Assembly: GCF_029029505.1 (NCBI RefSeq)
Contig: NZ_JAKJSD010000008.1
Span: forward strand, 62,001 to 126,000
From: Ancylomarina sp. DW003
Lineage (GTDB): Bacteria > Bacteroidota > Bacteroidia > Bacteroidales > Marinifilaceae
Length of the DNA: 64,000 nucleotides
Direction: 5' to 3'
Part shown: piece after piece, positions 33,601 through 41,644 of the stretch
Numbering within the stretch: position 1 is the stretch's first letter
Layout: every line of letters starts with the position of its first letter
Notes under the pieces: model-generated
The model's input: only the letters and a program-made list of their open reading frames with translations
Databases searched by the model: none
What the model was told of the DNA's origin: nothing
Program-made: the position numbers and the translations under genes

Positions 33601-34605
33601 CTATTGCAGAACTTCTTTTTGACTATTCGAAAAGTATTTCATAAACTGAGCTCTCTCGTACATAGCTGAATCCTCAACCTGTCCGTAACTCAACTTACCT
33701 CTGAATTCGTCTACCGACTTAAATTCTTTCTTCTCCATCCACTTTTTGATATCAGCTAAGACATCAGAAACTCTATCGAAACCATTTTCATAAATGGTAG
33801 AACAAAGTTGAATCGTTTTAGCACCTGCAAGCAATTGCTTGATAGCCGCTTCACCATCGTGAATTCCAGTGGAAGCTGAAACATCAATACCACGAATTTT
33901 ATCACTAACCATACCCACCCAACGCAAAGATTTACGAATATCCGCAGGCGAACTTAAAACCTCAGCTGAAGTCATCTCAAGCTTCTCAATATCAATATCT
34001 GGTTCGTAAAAACGGTTGAACAGTACCAAAGCATCTGCTCCACCAGCATTCAATCGATTTGCAACACCCAGCATATTTGTAAAGTAAATTCCCAATTTCA
34101 TAGCAATTGGAATATTAACTTGTTTCTTCACAGCAGAAAAAATATCGTAATAAAGTTTTTCATACTCCTCTGATGACTTATTTCTATCGTTAGGAACGAT
34201 AAATACATTTAACTCGATAGCATCAGCACCAGCTTGTTCAATCTCTTTTGCAAAAGAGGTCCAATCCTTAGCCGATACACAGTTGATACTAGCAATAATT
34301 GGAATAGAGACTGCCTTTTTAGCTTCACGAATCAACTCCAGGTAATTCGAAATTGAATTTCCTTTAACGTAATTCACAATATAATCTTCAGCTTCAGGAT
34401 AGGCCGAATTTTTAGGGTCAGATGAAATTAAATGAGCCGCTTCGTTGGTGATTTGCTCTTCGAAAAGAGATTTCAGTACAACAGCGCCAGCACCTTTTTC
34501 TTCCAATATTTTTATTTTACGAACAGAGTTGGTTAAACCAGAACTGCTAACTACAATGGGATTTTTTAAATTCAATCCCATATAGGTGGTTTCAAGATTT
34601 ATCAT
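33601..34605 (-). CDS. Dihydroorotate dehydrogenase-like FMN protein
   Basis: The ATG at 34605 gives 334 residues beginning MINLETTYMGLNLKNPIVVS. It has the beta/alpha-barrel of the DHOD family: PIVVSSSGLTNS with the FMN-binding loop, VPIIASINCVSAKDW, the Lys in VNIPIAMKLGIYF, and GIHDGEAAIKQLLAGAKTIQ near the phosphate site. Annotated Bacteroidota relatives are called DHOD-like because they form a group separate from PyrD, so a role in pyrimidine synthesis is not certain. The gene is alone, with its own terminator. Confidence 0.85.
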   Translation of the reverse strand: MINLETTYMGLNLKNPIVVSSSGLTNSVRKIKILEEKGAGAVVLKSLFEEQITNEAAHLISSDPKNSAYPEAEDYIVNYVKGNSISNYLELIREAKKAVSIPIIASINCVSAKDWTSFAKEIEQAGADAIELNVFIVPNDRNKSSEEYEKLYYDIFSAVKKQVNIPIAMKLGIYFTNMLGVANRLNAGGADALVLFNRFYEPDIDIEKLEMTSAEVLSSPADIRKSLRWVGMVSDKIRGIDVSASTGIHDGEAAIKQLLAGAKTIQLCSTIYENGFDRVSDVLADIKKWMEKKEFKSVDEFRGKLSYGQVEDSAMYERAQFMKYFSNSQKEVLQ

Positions 34606-34729
34606 GCTAGTATTCTTTATTTTTTTTGACTGAAACAAATATAATTAATTCAAGGAATCAATTAACATTAAATCTGACTTATTACTTATTCAGAAAACAA
34701 TTCAATAAGCAAATTAGGATAATGTAGAT

Positions 34730-35407
34730 TTACTTTGGGGCATACTGACGCGCACCGAAAATTGAACTCCCTACACGAACCATCGTACTTCCCTCTTCAA
34801 TAGCAATTTTATAATCACCCGACATTCCCATGGAAACTTCAACAAAATCATCTTTATCTGCAAAGTTCTTAGTTTTCAATATATCAAAGTTTTCTTTTAG
34901 CTGCTTGAATTCCGATCTTACCTGATCTTCGTTATCTGTAAAGGTTGCCATTCCCATAACTCCAACAATATTGATATTCTCCAAACACTTAAATTCGTCA
35001 GAATTCAACATTTCCTGAGCTTCGGACAGGTTATATCCGAATTTACTTTCCTCTTCAGCTATATGAAATTGTAATAAACAGTTGATAATACGATTGTGCT
35101 TTAAAGCTTGCTTGTTGATTTCTTTTAGTAGCTTCATGCTATCAACAGCATGTATAAGGTGAACAAACTCAGCAATGTATTTCACCTTATTTGTTTGAAG
35201 GTGACCAATAAAATGCCATTCAATATCCTTAGCCAATGCCTCAAATTTCCCCTTTAACTCCTGAGGTTTATTCTCTCCAAAAATTTTATAGCCACCTTCA
35301 TAAGCTTCTACAATAGCTTCGTTAGGTTTAGTCTTTGAAACAGCAATAAGCTTAACACCTTCTGGTATAGCTTTTAATACCTCATCTATATTTTGTGAAA
35401 TACTCAT
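34730..35407 (-). CDS. yggS: YggS/PLPBP-family pyridoxal-phosphate homeostasis protein
   Basis: The ATG at 35407 gives 225 residues, normal for the family; a start nine codons upstream is less likely. Lys25 in LIAVSKTKPNEAIVEAY is the PLP-binding residue. FGENKPQELKGK, IEWHFIGHLQTNK and the C-terminal VSMGMSGDYKIAIEEGST complete the signature of the YggS single-domain barrel. The protein buffers free PLP and affects amino-acid homeostasis. It stands between the DHOD-like gene and the two-component system on the same strand. Confidence 0.94.
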   Translation of the reverse strand: MSISQNIDEVLKAIPEGVKLIAVSKTKPNEAIVEAYEGGYKIFGENKPQELKGKFEALAKDIEWHFIGHLQTNKVKYIAEFVHLIHAVDSMKLLKEINKQALKHNRIINCLLQFHIAEEESKFGYNLSEAQEMLNSDEFKCLENINIVGVMGMATFTDNEDQVRSEFKQLKENFDILKTKNFADKDDFVEVSMGMSGDYKIAIEEGSTMVRVGSSIFGARQYAPK

Positions 35408-35538
35408 TATATCTAATTTAAAAATCCTTCCCAAAATTACAATTTTAGAAAGGATATCGAAACTTAGTTAAGAATAATTAGAATATCATTTATCTATAAC
35501 CAGATAGAATTTCTTTTTTGAAAAATAAAATGAGAAAT

Positions 35539-36240
35539 TTACTTCTCACCATCACTCAAGATGAAACCTACACCATGTACATTTTCGATCTTTATAGCTG
35601 GGTCAGGTTTTAAATGTTTTCTCAACTTAGTGATAAACACATCTAAACTACGACCCATAAAGTAATCGTTTTCGCCCCATACTTTTACTAAGATTTCTTC
35701 TCTTTTTACCAGAGAATTGCGACTATTACATAACAATATGAGAACATCGGCTTCTTTCTTCGTAATTCGGGTTACTTCGCCATTAAGAGATAATTCCAGA
35801 TTAGAATGATCAAATTCAAATAAACCCAGTTGGCATTTACAATCTTCCTCCTTACTTGCTTTAAAAGATCTTTTCAAAACCGCATTGATTCGGCGTATGA
35901 GTTCATCCTCATCGAATGGCTTGGTTATATAATCATCTCCTCCTAAATCAAAACCATTTAGCTTATCTTCTTTAAGCGATTTTGCAGTTAGAAAAATGAT
36001 TGGAATATCCGTATTCTTTTTTCGGATTTTTTTTGCCAAAGTAAAACCATCCATCAATGGCATCATAACATCCAAAATGCAAAGGTCGAAACTATTTGAT
36101 ATATAAGAAGACAAACCTTCGACACCATCCTTTGCCAATACAATATCAAAACCTTCCATTCCCAGAAAGTCTTTCATTAACATTCCCAAACTTGGGTCAT
36201 CTTCAACAAGAAGTATTTTTGGTGATTTTCTGCTATTCAT
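35539..36240 (-). CDS. rprY: OmpR-family response regulator, RprY-like
   Basis: The 233-residue protein has a receiver domain (ILLVEDDPSLG, phospho-acceptor Asp57 in CILDVMMPLMDG, and IIFLTAKS). A winged-helix DNA-binding domain follows (TRITKKEADVLILLC, LDVFITKLRKHL, VHGVGFIL). The close pairing with the histidine kinase gene (4 bp gap) and the overall sequence resemble RprY of Bacteroides. Its targets are not visible from this window. The gene symbol is by similarity. Confidence 0.9.
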   Translation of the reverse strand: MNSRKSPKILLVEDDPSLGMLMKDFLGMEGFDIVLAKDGVEGLSSYISNSFDLCILDVMMPLMDGFTLAKKIRKKNTDIPIIFLTAKSLKEDKLNGFDLGGDDYITKPFDEDELIRRINAVLKRSFKASKEEDCKCQLGLFEFDHSNLELSLNGEVTRITKKEADVLILLCNSRNSLVKREEILVKVWGENDYFMGRSLDVFITKLRKHLKPDPAIKIENVHGVGFILSDGEK

Positions 36241-36244
36241 AAAT

Positions 36245-37477
36245 TTAGCTTAATGGTAACACAACTGTAAATGTACTACCAATATTCTTTTTACTCCAAA
36301 CTTTTATGCTGCCTTTATGTGCATCTACAATCATTTTTGAATAAGATAATCCAATTCCAAAGCCTTTTACATTGTGAATATCACCGGTATGTGCTCTATA
36401 GTAACGATCGAAAATATGTTTTTGTTCCTCCCTTGACATACCAATTCCCTTATCGCTTATTGATATATGAAGTTCATTATTCTTATTCTCAGAACATATT
36501 TTTATTTTAGGATTCTCTGAGGAATATTTTATAGCGTTATCAATTAGATTTTTAAACACATTTTGAATAAGAGCTTCATCAACATTAACTTTGTCCTTTA
36601 AAGCTTTCAAATCAAAACTTATCTCACCTTGCTTTTCTTTGATATGAATATCCAAACATGAAGCACACTCAGATAAAAGATCGTGAATAGAAATTTCATT
36701 TGCATTTACCTTCAACTCACCTCTTTCTATACAAGCCAATTTCAATAATTGTTCAACCTGATGACGCAATCTGTTATTTTCAGAATAAATTACATCTGAA
36801 TAATGAGTTACATTCTCAGGATTTGCCAACACCTTATCACGCTTTAACATTCCACAAGCAAGAGCAATACTGGCCATAGGCGTTTTAAATTCATGAGCAA
36901 TATTATTAATAAGATCTGTGGTACGACCCAATATCTTTTTATCCCTTAGTAAAGATAAAACCGTAATACCAAAAAGAGAAAAGAGAATAATAATAGCTAT
37001 AAGAGAAGCCGTAAACATGGTTCCCATGCTATCTAATAAATTTTTCTCTCGCTTATCAAAATAGACATTCAACATGGCTTTATCATCACTCAAAGCTCTT
37101 TGCATGCTATAATAAAAACATCGACTTTTGGGCTGTTTATCAGCTCTCGATAAAACCTCAATGGTATAGTTCGAATTAATTTGATGCTGTTTGAATTTAT
37201 TTTCAATAATTAGATTCAATCGCTTAATCTCAGATTTCAATCTGGCACTATCAGTTTTCGACTTGAGTTTTTTCATGCACTCACTCATTTCGTAACAAGA
37301 CTGTTGATCTTTCATAAACTCACTTACCGATTCATGCAAAGCGAGTCCTACAAGATGTCTAAATTGTTCTTCATTGAGTTTACGAGCCTGATTAATCCAT
37401 TGAACTTGAATTGCCAAAAGGGCAATAAGAACCACAATGGAAATACCTATGAAAATTTGTGATTTATAGCGAGTCAT
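36245..37477 (-). CDS. rprX: Sensor histidine kinase, RprX-like
   Basis: The 410-residue protein has a membrane segment at about 9-27, a periplasmic region of about 125 residues with three Cys (61, 67, 120), and a second membrane segment near 155-177. The kinase core follows: H-box IAHEFKTPMAS with His195, N-box FKNLIDNAIKYSS, G1 SDKGIGMSREEQ and G2 GFGIGLSYSKMIV. It precedes the response regulator gene by 4 bp and must phosphorylate it. The periplasmic Cys may respond to redox state, which is inference. The symbol rests on similarity to Bacteroides RprX. Confidence 0.9.
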   Translation of the reverse strand: MTRYKSQIFIGISIVVLIALLAIQVQWINQARKLNEEQFRHLVGLALHESVSEFMKDQQSCYEMSECMKKLKSKTDSARLKSEIKRLNLIIENKFKQHQINSNYTIEVLSRADKQPKSRCFYYSMQRALSDDKAMLNVYFDKREKNLLDSMGTMFTASLIAIIILFSLFGITVLSLLRDKKILGRTTDLINNIAHEFKTPMASIALACGMLKRDKVLANPENVTHYSDVIYSENNRLRHQVEQLLKLACIERGELKVNANEISIHDLLSECASCLDIHIKEKQGEISFDLKALKDKVNVDEALIQNVFKNLIDNAIKYSSENPKIKICSENKNNELHISISDKGIGMSREEQKHIFDRYYRAHTGDIHNVKGFGIGLSYSKMIVDAHKGSIKVWSKKNIGSTFTVVLPLS

Positions 37478-37716
37478 ATATTGATTAGGAGTGTTATAAA
37501 TATAAAGTAATGAATAGAATGATAAATAATGAATAGCCTAAATATTGTTCTAAAGCACTTTTACTCAATCTAATTCGTGATCAAAAATAAGCTTTATTTA
37601 TTAAAAGAATAATGTATTAACAAATCATTAACAGAAGACTCGCGCATCTTTTTATTACCTTTAACGTACAATTTTGAACTAGAATTGAATTTTATAAACA
37701 CTTTAAATTAATAGTT

Positions 37717-38052
37717 ATGAAAAGATTAGTATTCGGACTTCTGTTTGTATTCTCTATGAGCTTAGTAAGCGTAGCAGCTAATAATATTATTAACGCTGAC
37801 ACTGATATTACTTTAACTCAGGAGCAAGATCAGAAGAAAGACACGAAAAAAGCTAAGAAAGCTTGTTGTAAGAAAGCTGATAAAAAAGCTTGTAGTAAAG
37901 CAGATAAGAAGGCTTGCTGTTCAAAAGATAAGAAAGCTTGTTCAAAAACGGCAAAGAAAGATTGTAAAAAATCTACTTGTACAAAAACTGCAAAAAAAGC
38001 TTGTTCAGCTGATTGTACAAAAGAATGTTGTAAAAAAGAAGCTAAGAAATAA
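37717..38052 (+). CDS. Secreted lysine- and cysteine-rich repeat protein
   Basis: After a signal peptide (LVFGLLFVFSMSLVSVAA), the mature 90 residues are nearly all Lys, Ala, Asp/Thr and Cys, built from short repeats such as KKACCKKADKKACSKADKK. Twelve Cys occur after residue 47, singly and as CC pairs. This composition would suit metal or persulfide binding in the periplasm, or a surface protein crosslinked by disulfides. It is not a known metallothionein. It faces the rhodanese gene at the end of the sulfur-respiration operon and has its own strong terminator, so a sulfur or metal role is inferred. Confidence 0.8.
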   Translation: MKRLVFGLLFVFSMSLVSVAANNIINADTDITLTQEQDQKKDTKKAKKACCKKADKKACSKADKKACCSKDKKACSKTAKKDCKKSTCTKTAKKACSADCTKECCKKEAKK

Positions 38053-38074
38053 GCTTACAAACAACTACATACTT

Positions 38075-38113
38075 AAAAAGTGCTTATCAACTGAGATAAG
38101 CACTTTTTTTTTC
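38075..38113. terminator. Strong terminator between the Lys/Cys-rich and rhodanese genes
   Basis: AAAAAGTGCTTATC and GATAAGCACTTTTTTTTT form a long perfect stem with an AACTGA loop and T-run; it may serve both convergent genes. Confidence 0.93.
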
Positions 38114-38134
38114 ATATCCGATATCAAAAGCAGG

Positions 38135-38755
38135 TTAACAACCTCCCGCTGCACGTTTCTTTTTCTTCTTTCTCTTAATCACAGGCTTTGGTGAACTTTT
38201 CTTCGAAGATTTTGCAGTGCCAACTGCACCTCCGCCAAGAGCCATACTCGCACCTTTACGAAAATCGTACTTGGCAATCTCATCATCAGGACTCGTAGAT
38301 GCCGGGGCCGTTGGGTTCATAATTGTTTCTGCCCAATAATTTAAACCACCCTGCATCACGTAATTGTTCTCAAACCCTAACTGACGCGTAATCATCCATG
38401 CTTCGTTAGATTTTAGATTCCCGTTAGAATAGAATATATTCATTTTTACATCTTGATCCAGATAGTCGGCCCATTCGTCTGATAAAATATCTGTTAATGG
38501 GATATTGATTGCATTTGGTAAATGGAATTTTTCATACTCATCTTGAGCACGTACATCAATCAATCGAAAAGATGGATCTTTCTGAACCAAAGCATCAGCA
38601 ATTTCGTCAGTACTCATAAACTGAGCCCCCTCCTGCGCTTCTACAAGTAACTCTTCAGCAGTTAACTTATAAGCTTTTGTTGTATTTTCTGGTACAGCGG
38701 CAATAATCAAACCTAATGGTAAAAATATCGCTGCTAATTTTAATCTTATATTCAT
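38135..38755 (-). CDS. Rhodanese-like protein without active-site Cys, with Lys-rich GGC tail
   Basis: The 206-residue protein starts with a signal peptide or anchor (LAAIFLPLGLIIAAVP). A rhodanese fold follows: LIDVRAQDEYEKFHLPNAIN is typical. At the catalytic loop, where rhodaneses have CxxGxR, the sequence is YSNGNLKSNEA, so the sulfur-accepting Cys is Ser. The C-terminus is a basic tail (VIKRKKKKKRAAGGC) ending in a lone Cys. The tail Cys might carry sulfane sulfur instead; this is speculation. It is the last gene of the psr-like operon, about 80 bp after the second YeeE gene. Confidence 0.82.
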   Translation of the reverse strand: MNIRLKLAAIFLPLGLIIAAVPENTTKAYKLTAEELLVEAQEGAQFMSTDEIADALVQKDPSFRLIDVRAQDEYEKFHLPNAINIPLTDILSDEWADYLDQDVKMNIFYSNGNLKSNEAWMITRQLGFENNYVMQGGLNYWAETIMNPTAPASTSPDDEIAKYDFRKGASMALGGGAVGTAKSSKKSSPKPVIKRKKKKKRAAGGC

Positions 38756-38832
38756 GATTATAGAATTACAAATTTATAATTACGAATTACGAATTTATTC
38801 CAAAATCATAATTCATAATCCCGAATTGATTT

Positions 38833-39423
38833 TTAATACTCCTCCCTAGGAAATTTCTTTTCAGCCCATTCACCAACCCAAAACATACCGAATGCAGCGG
38901 CAATTAGCATGAAAGAGAATAAACCACGAGACAAACCTAAGAACTCGTTAATTGTTGGTGTTCCCATAAACTCAGCTTTGTAAAGCTCTTCGAACAGAGG
39001 ATAACCTTCTGTAAAAATAACGATTCCCAAGAAAAGTCCGCCAATAAATGCTAGTGCATCAAGCTTACCAATTGAGATAGCACAAAAGGCTGTTCCAGGG
39101 CAAAAGCCACCCATAATAAAGCCAACACCCATAATTACACCTCCTACAATAGCAGAATGTAAGAATGTTGGATTAATATAAATTAGATCTAGATCGACCC
39201 AGCCAAAAAGGCTGAAAAATAACATGCCTACCAGTGCTGTAATAGCCGCCGTAAAAAAGACTTTTAATACTGTTGTGTCGTAACCGTAAAACATACCAGC
39301 TAATTTTCTGCTGGATGAAAAGCCACTTGATTCTAATACGAATCCGAAACCAATACCTATTAAAAAGGCTAAGAACAGGTTCGTGTCCGGAGAAATAAAT
39401 TCATTTACTACTAATGGTCCCAT
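38833..39423 (-). CDS. YeeE/YedE-family sulfur transporter half-protein (second)
   Basis: The 196-residue membrane protein has about five helices. The family motif FIMGGFCPGTAFCAISIGKL (about residues 103-122) carries conserved Cys that in the thiosulfate transporter TsuA hand the substrate along. In Bacteroidota the YeeE/YedE unit is often split into two genes, as here with the partner at 39498. Together they probably import or export thiosulfate or sulfide for the adjacent reductase. The assignment to sulfur transport is from family knowledge. Confidence 0.87.
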   Translation of the reverse strand: MGPLVVNEFISPDTNLFLAFLIGIGFGFVLESSGFSSSRKLAGMFYGYDTTVLKVFFTAAITALVGMLFFSLFGWVDLDLIYINPTFLHSAIVGGVIMGVGFIMGGFCPGTAFCAISIGKLDALAFIGGLFLGIVIFTEGYPLFEELYKAEFMGTPTINEFLGLSRGLFSFMLIAAAFGMFWVGEWAEKKFPREEY

Positions 39424-39497
39424 AATATTTTGATTTTTTTAGATTTTAGTATTGAGTTTAAAAGACTCAAAACTTAAACACTTGAAAAATATACTTG

Positions 39498-40019
39498 TTA
39501 AATCCAGTTTTTACGAAAAAAATATGCCAAGGCAAATGCTGTTCCGAAAATACAGGCCATTGTTATAAATCCACCAAGGGATAAAACGGCCATTCCGCTA
39601 AGTGCAGAACCTGAAGTACAACCTCGTCCTAACTGAGAACCAAATCCAAATAAAGCACCACCTAACAGAGCAAAAATCAATCTTCTTTTTGAAGAGATTT
39701 TAGGTGAATGTTCCACCTTAAACTTTAATCTTTTCGCAAAAGTTCCTGATAAAAATCCACCCACTAAAACACCAAAAACTTGAAAAACCAACCATGATTT
39801 CATCGGGTTTTCATGAGTTTCATTGTAGTCTTTATAGAAAGTCGTATTTTCAGCATGATCAGGAGCAACCGTGTTTACGGTACTTACAATAACTGACTTT
39901 AGTGCTCCACTAGCACCTAGTCCTCTACCAGAAATAAAATTGGCAGATAAAAGAACCAAACCCAGCATTATACCACCGATATATGGGTTCCAATATTTAG
40001 TTTTCTTTACTTCGTTCAT
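39498..40019 (-). CDS. YeeE/YedE-family sulfur transporter half-protein (first)
   Basis: The 173-residue membrane protein has about four helices and the YeeE/YedE signature GSQLGRGCTSGSALSGMAVL (about residues 127-146) with the conserved Cys. An N-terminal IGGIMLGLVLLSANFISGRG is also typical. It lies directly downstream of the NrfD-type membrane subunit and upstream of its partner half. Substrate is inferred to be a sulfur anion. Confidence 0.88.
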   Translation of the reverse strand: MNEVKKTKYWNPYIGGIMLGLVLLSANFISGRGLGASGALKSVIVSTVNTVAPDHAENTTFYKDYNETHENPMKSWLVFQVFGVLVGGFLSGTFAKRLKFKVEHSPKISSKRRLIFALLGGALFGFGSQLGRGCTSGSALSGMAVLSLGGFITMACIFGTAFALAYFFRKNWI

Positions 40020-40082
40020 ATGATTTATATTTTACTATCTCAATCTGAATTGAGAAAAGATTATAAATTCTTAATTATAATT

Positions 40083-41024
40083 TTAATAAAGCCAGCGACT
40101 TGCCTGACCAGCATAGGCGATAATGAATCGTAACATTAAGCTACCGAACAAAACCAAAACAACTGGAATAACAACTGGTATTTTAAATTTACGCAGTTCT
40201 AAAATCTCAAGTATTGCCGGAACAATCATTCCCAGAATAACAACAAAAATCCAGAAAGGAGCTGTATAAGGGCCTCCTAAGAATAAATTAGCCGCTTCGA
40301 TTTGAACTTGTGAACTTGCTAAGAATCCCATGAACATGTGGACAATTAAGAATAACTCAACTCCAATAATCATTAGATCTAACTGAGCAAAACGTTTTCT
40401 CTCATCATGATTTTTCGATAACCAGATGGTGATAGCAGAACCTGCTGATAATCCCGAAGCTAAAAACAATGGTCCTAAGATGGACGTGTTCCAAAGTGGA
40501 CGTGCATTAAAGGCTGAAAATAGAATTCCGGTATATATACCAAGTATAGCAGATGAAATTAACATGATCCAAGCCAAAACGATCTTTTGCTTTTCGAAGA
40601 AAGCCAGAACATCTTTTATGATATCAAATTTCCAATCCCACTTTGGGAATAATTCTTTAATATGCAGGGCACACCATAGCATTGATAATGGTGTCACTAA
40701 CATTAAAGTCCATGCACCCCACGACATTGGCGATTCCAACTTAATAGTTGTGTAGAGTCTCCAAAAATAAAGCTTGTGGTGCAGATCTAAAAATAGAGCA
40801 ATCAATCCAACCGTAAGAGCAATAGGTGCTATAAAAGGAGCAATCTTTACTGCCGTACGATAATCGTTTTCTCTACCTCGAATCGTATATAAAGCGGCAA
40901 AAAACAGAACACCTGCTGCCAATCCACCTAGGAAAAGGTATAATGGAATCTCCCAATGCCAAATATGAAGTTGGGGATCGATAAGCGGGTTATTTCTACC
41001 ACTAACAATTATTTCTTCACGCAT
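40083..41024 (-). CDS. psrC: NrfD/PsrC-family membrane subunit of thiosulfate/polysulfide reductase
   Basis: The 313-residue protein has about eight membrane helices and opens with PQLHIWHWEIPLYLFLGGLA, the typical NrfD/PsrC start. In Thermus PsrC this subunit takes electrons from menaquinol and passes them to the ferredoxin subunit. The gene follows psrB-like and psrA-like genes with a gap of about 80 bp. No haem ligands are required or seen. The substrate of the complex (polysulfide, thiosulfate or tetrathionate) cannot be decided from sequence. Confidence 0.9.
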   Translation of the reverse strand: MREEIIVSGRNNPLIDPQLHIWHWEIPLYLFLGGLAAGVLFFAALYTIRGRENDYRTAVKIAPFIAPIALTVGLIALFLDLHHKLYFWRLYTTIKLESPMSWGAWTLMLVTPLSMLWCALHIKELFPKWDWKFDIIKDVLAFFEKQKIVLAWIMLISSAILGIYTGILFSAFNARPLWNTSILGPLFLASGLSAGSAITIWLSKNHDERKRFAQLDLMIIGVELFLIVHMFMGFLASSQVQIEAANLFLGGPYTAPFWIFVVILGMIVPAILEILELRKFKIPVVIPVVLVLFGSLMLRFIIAYAGQASRWLY

Positions 41025-41107
41025 AATTAAAATTTAGATTTAAGATTTGAGATTCTAGATTTAAGAAAAATTACAAGATTTCACCTCTATCATCTCATCA
41101 CTACTAA

Positions 41108-41641
41108 TTATATTAAAAAGTATAAATGTGGTTTTGTTCCTGCTTCCGGAATCAAAGTTTTCCATTTTCTTTTCTTAAGAACCATAGAAACTTCAGATCT
41201 GGGATCGTCCAAATCGCCAAAATACATACACTTTGTAGGACAAACAGCAACACAAGCTGGCTGCAATCCTTTTTTCACTCGGTGCAAACAGAAAGTACAT
41301 TTATCTACATATCCTTTAGGGTGAACAAAACGTGCATCATATGGACAAGATGTAATACAAGCACTACAACCTATACACTTATTTTCTGTAACAAGTACAA
41401 TACCACCTTCGCCATAATGACTGGCTCCTGTTGGACAACAACGCACACAAGGTGAATTTTCACAGTGGTTACATCGCTCAGAACGGATTTCCATTTCAAG
41501 CTGAGGGTAGGTTCCATCCATTACCTCTACAACCCAGTCGCGGCAGTAACCAATCGGCACATCATTCTCCGTTTGGCAAGCGACTACACAGTCGCTGCAG
41601 CCTACACACTTTTTGGTATCGATAGCCATTGCATATCTCAT
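41108..41641 (-). CDS. psrB: Four-cluster ferredoxin subunit of thiosulfate/polysulfide reductase
   Basis: The 177-residue protein has 16 Cys in four cluster motifs: CVGCSDCVVACQ, CNHCENSPCVRCCP, CIGCSACITSCP, and CTFCLHRVKKG joined to CVAVCP. This is the PsrB/PhsB/DmsB architecture that links the quinol site to the molybdenum subunit. The start lies 3 bp after the stop of the catalytic subunit, so translation is coupled. It has no signal peptide and is presumably exported with the Tat-signal partner. Confidence 0.94.
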   Translation of the reverse strand: MRYAMAIDTKKCVGCSDCVVACQTENDVPIGYCRDWVVEVMDGTYPQLEMEIRSERCNHCENSPCVRCCPTGASHYGEGGIVLVTENKCIGCSACITSCPYDARFVHPKGYVDKCTFCLHRVKKGLQPACVAVCPTKCMYFGDLDDPRSEVSMVLKKRKWKTLIPEAGTKPHLYFLI

Positions 41642-41644
41642 AGT

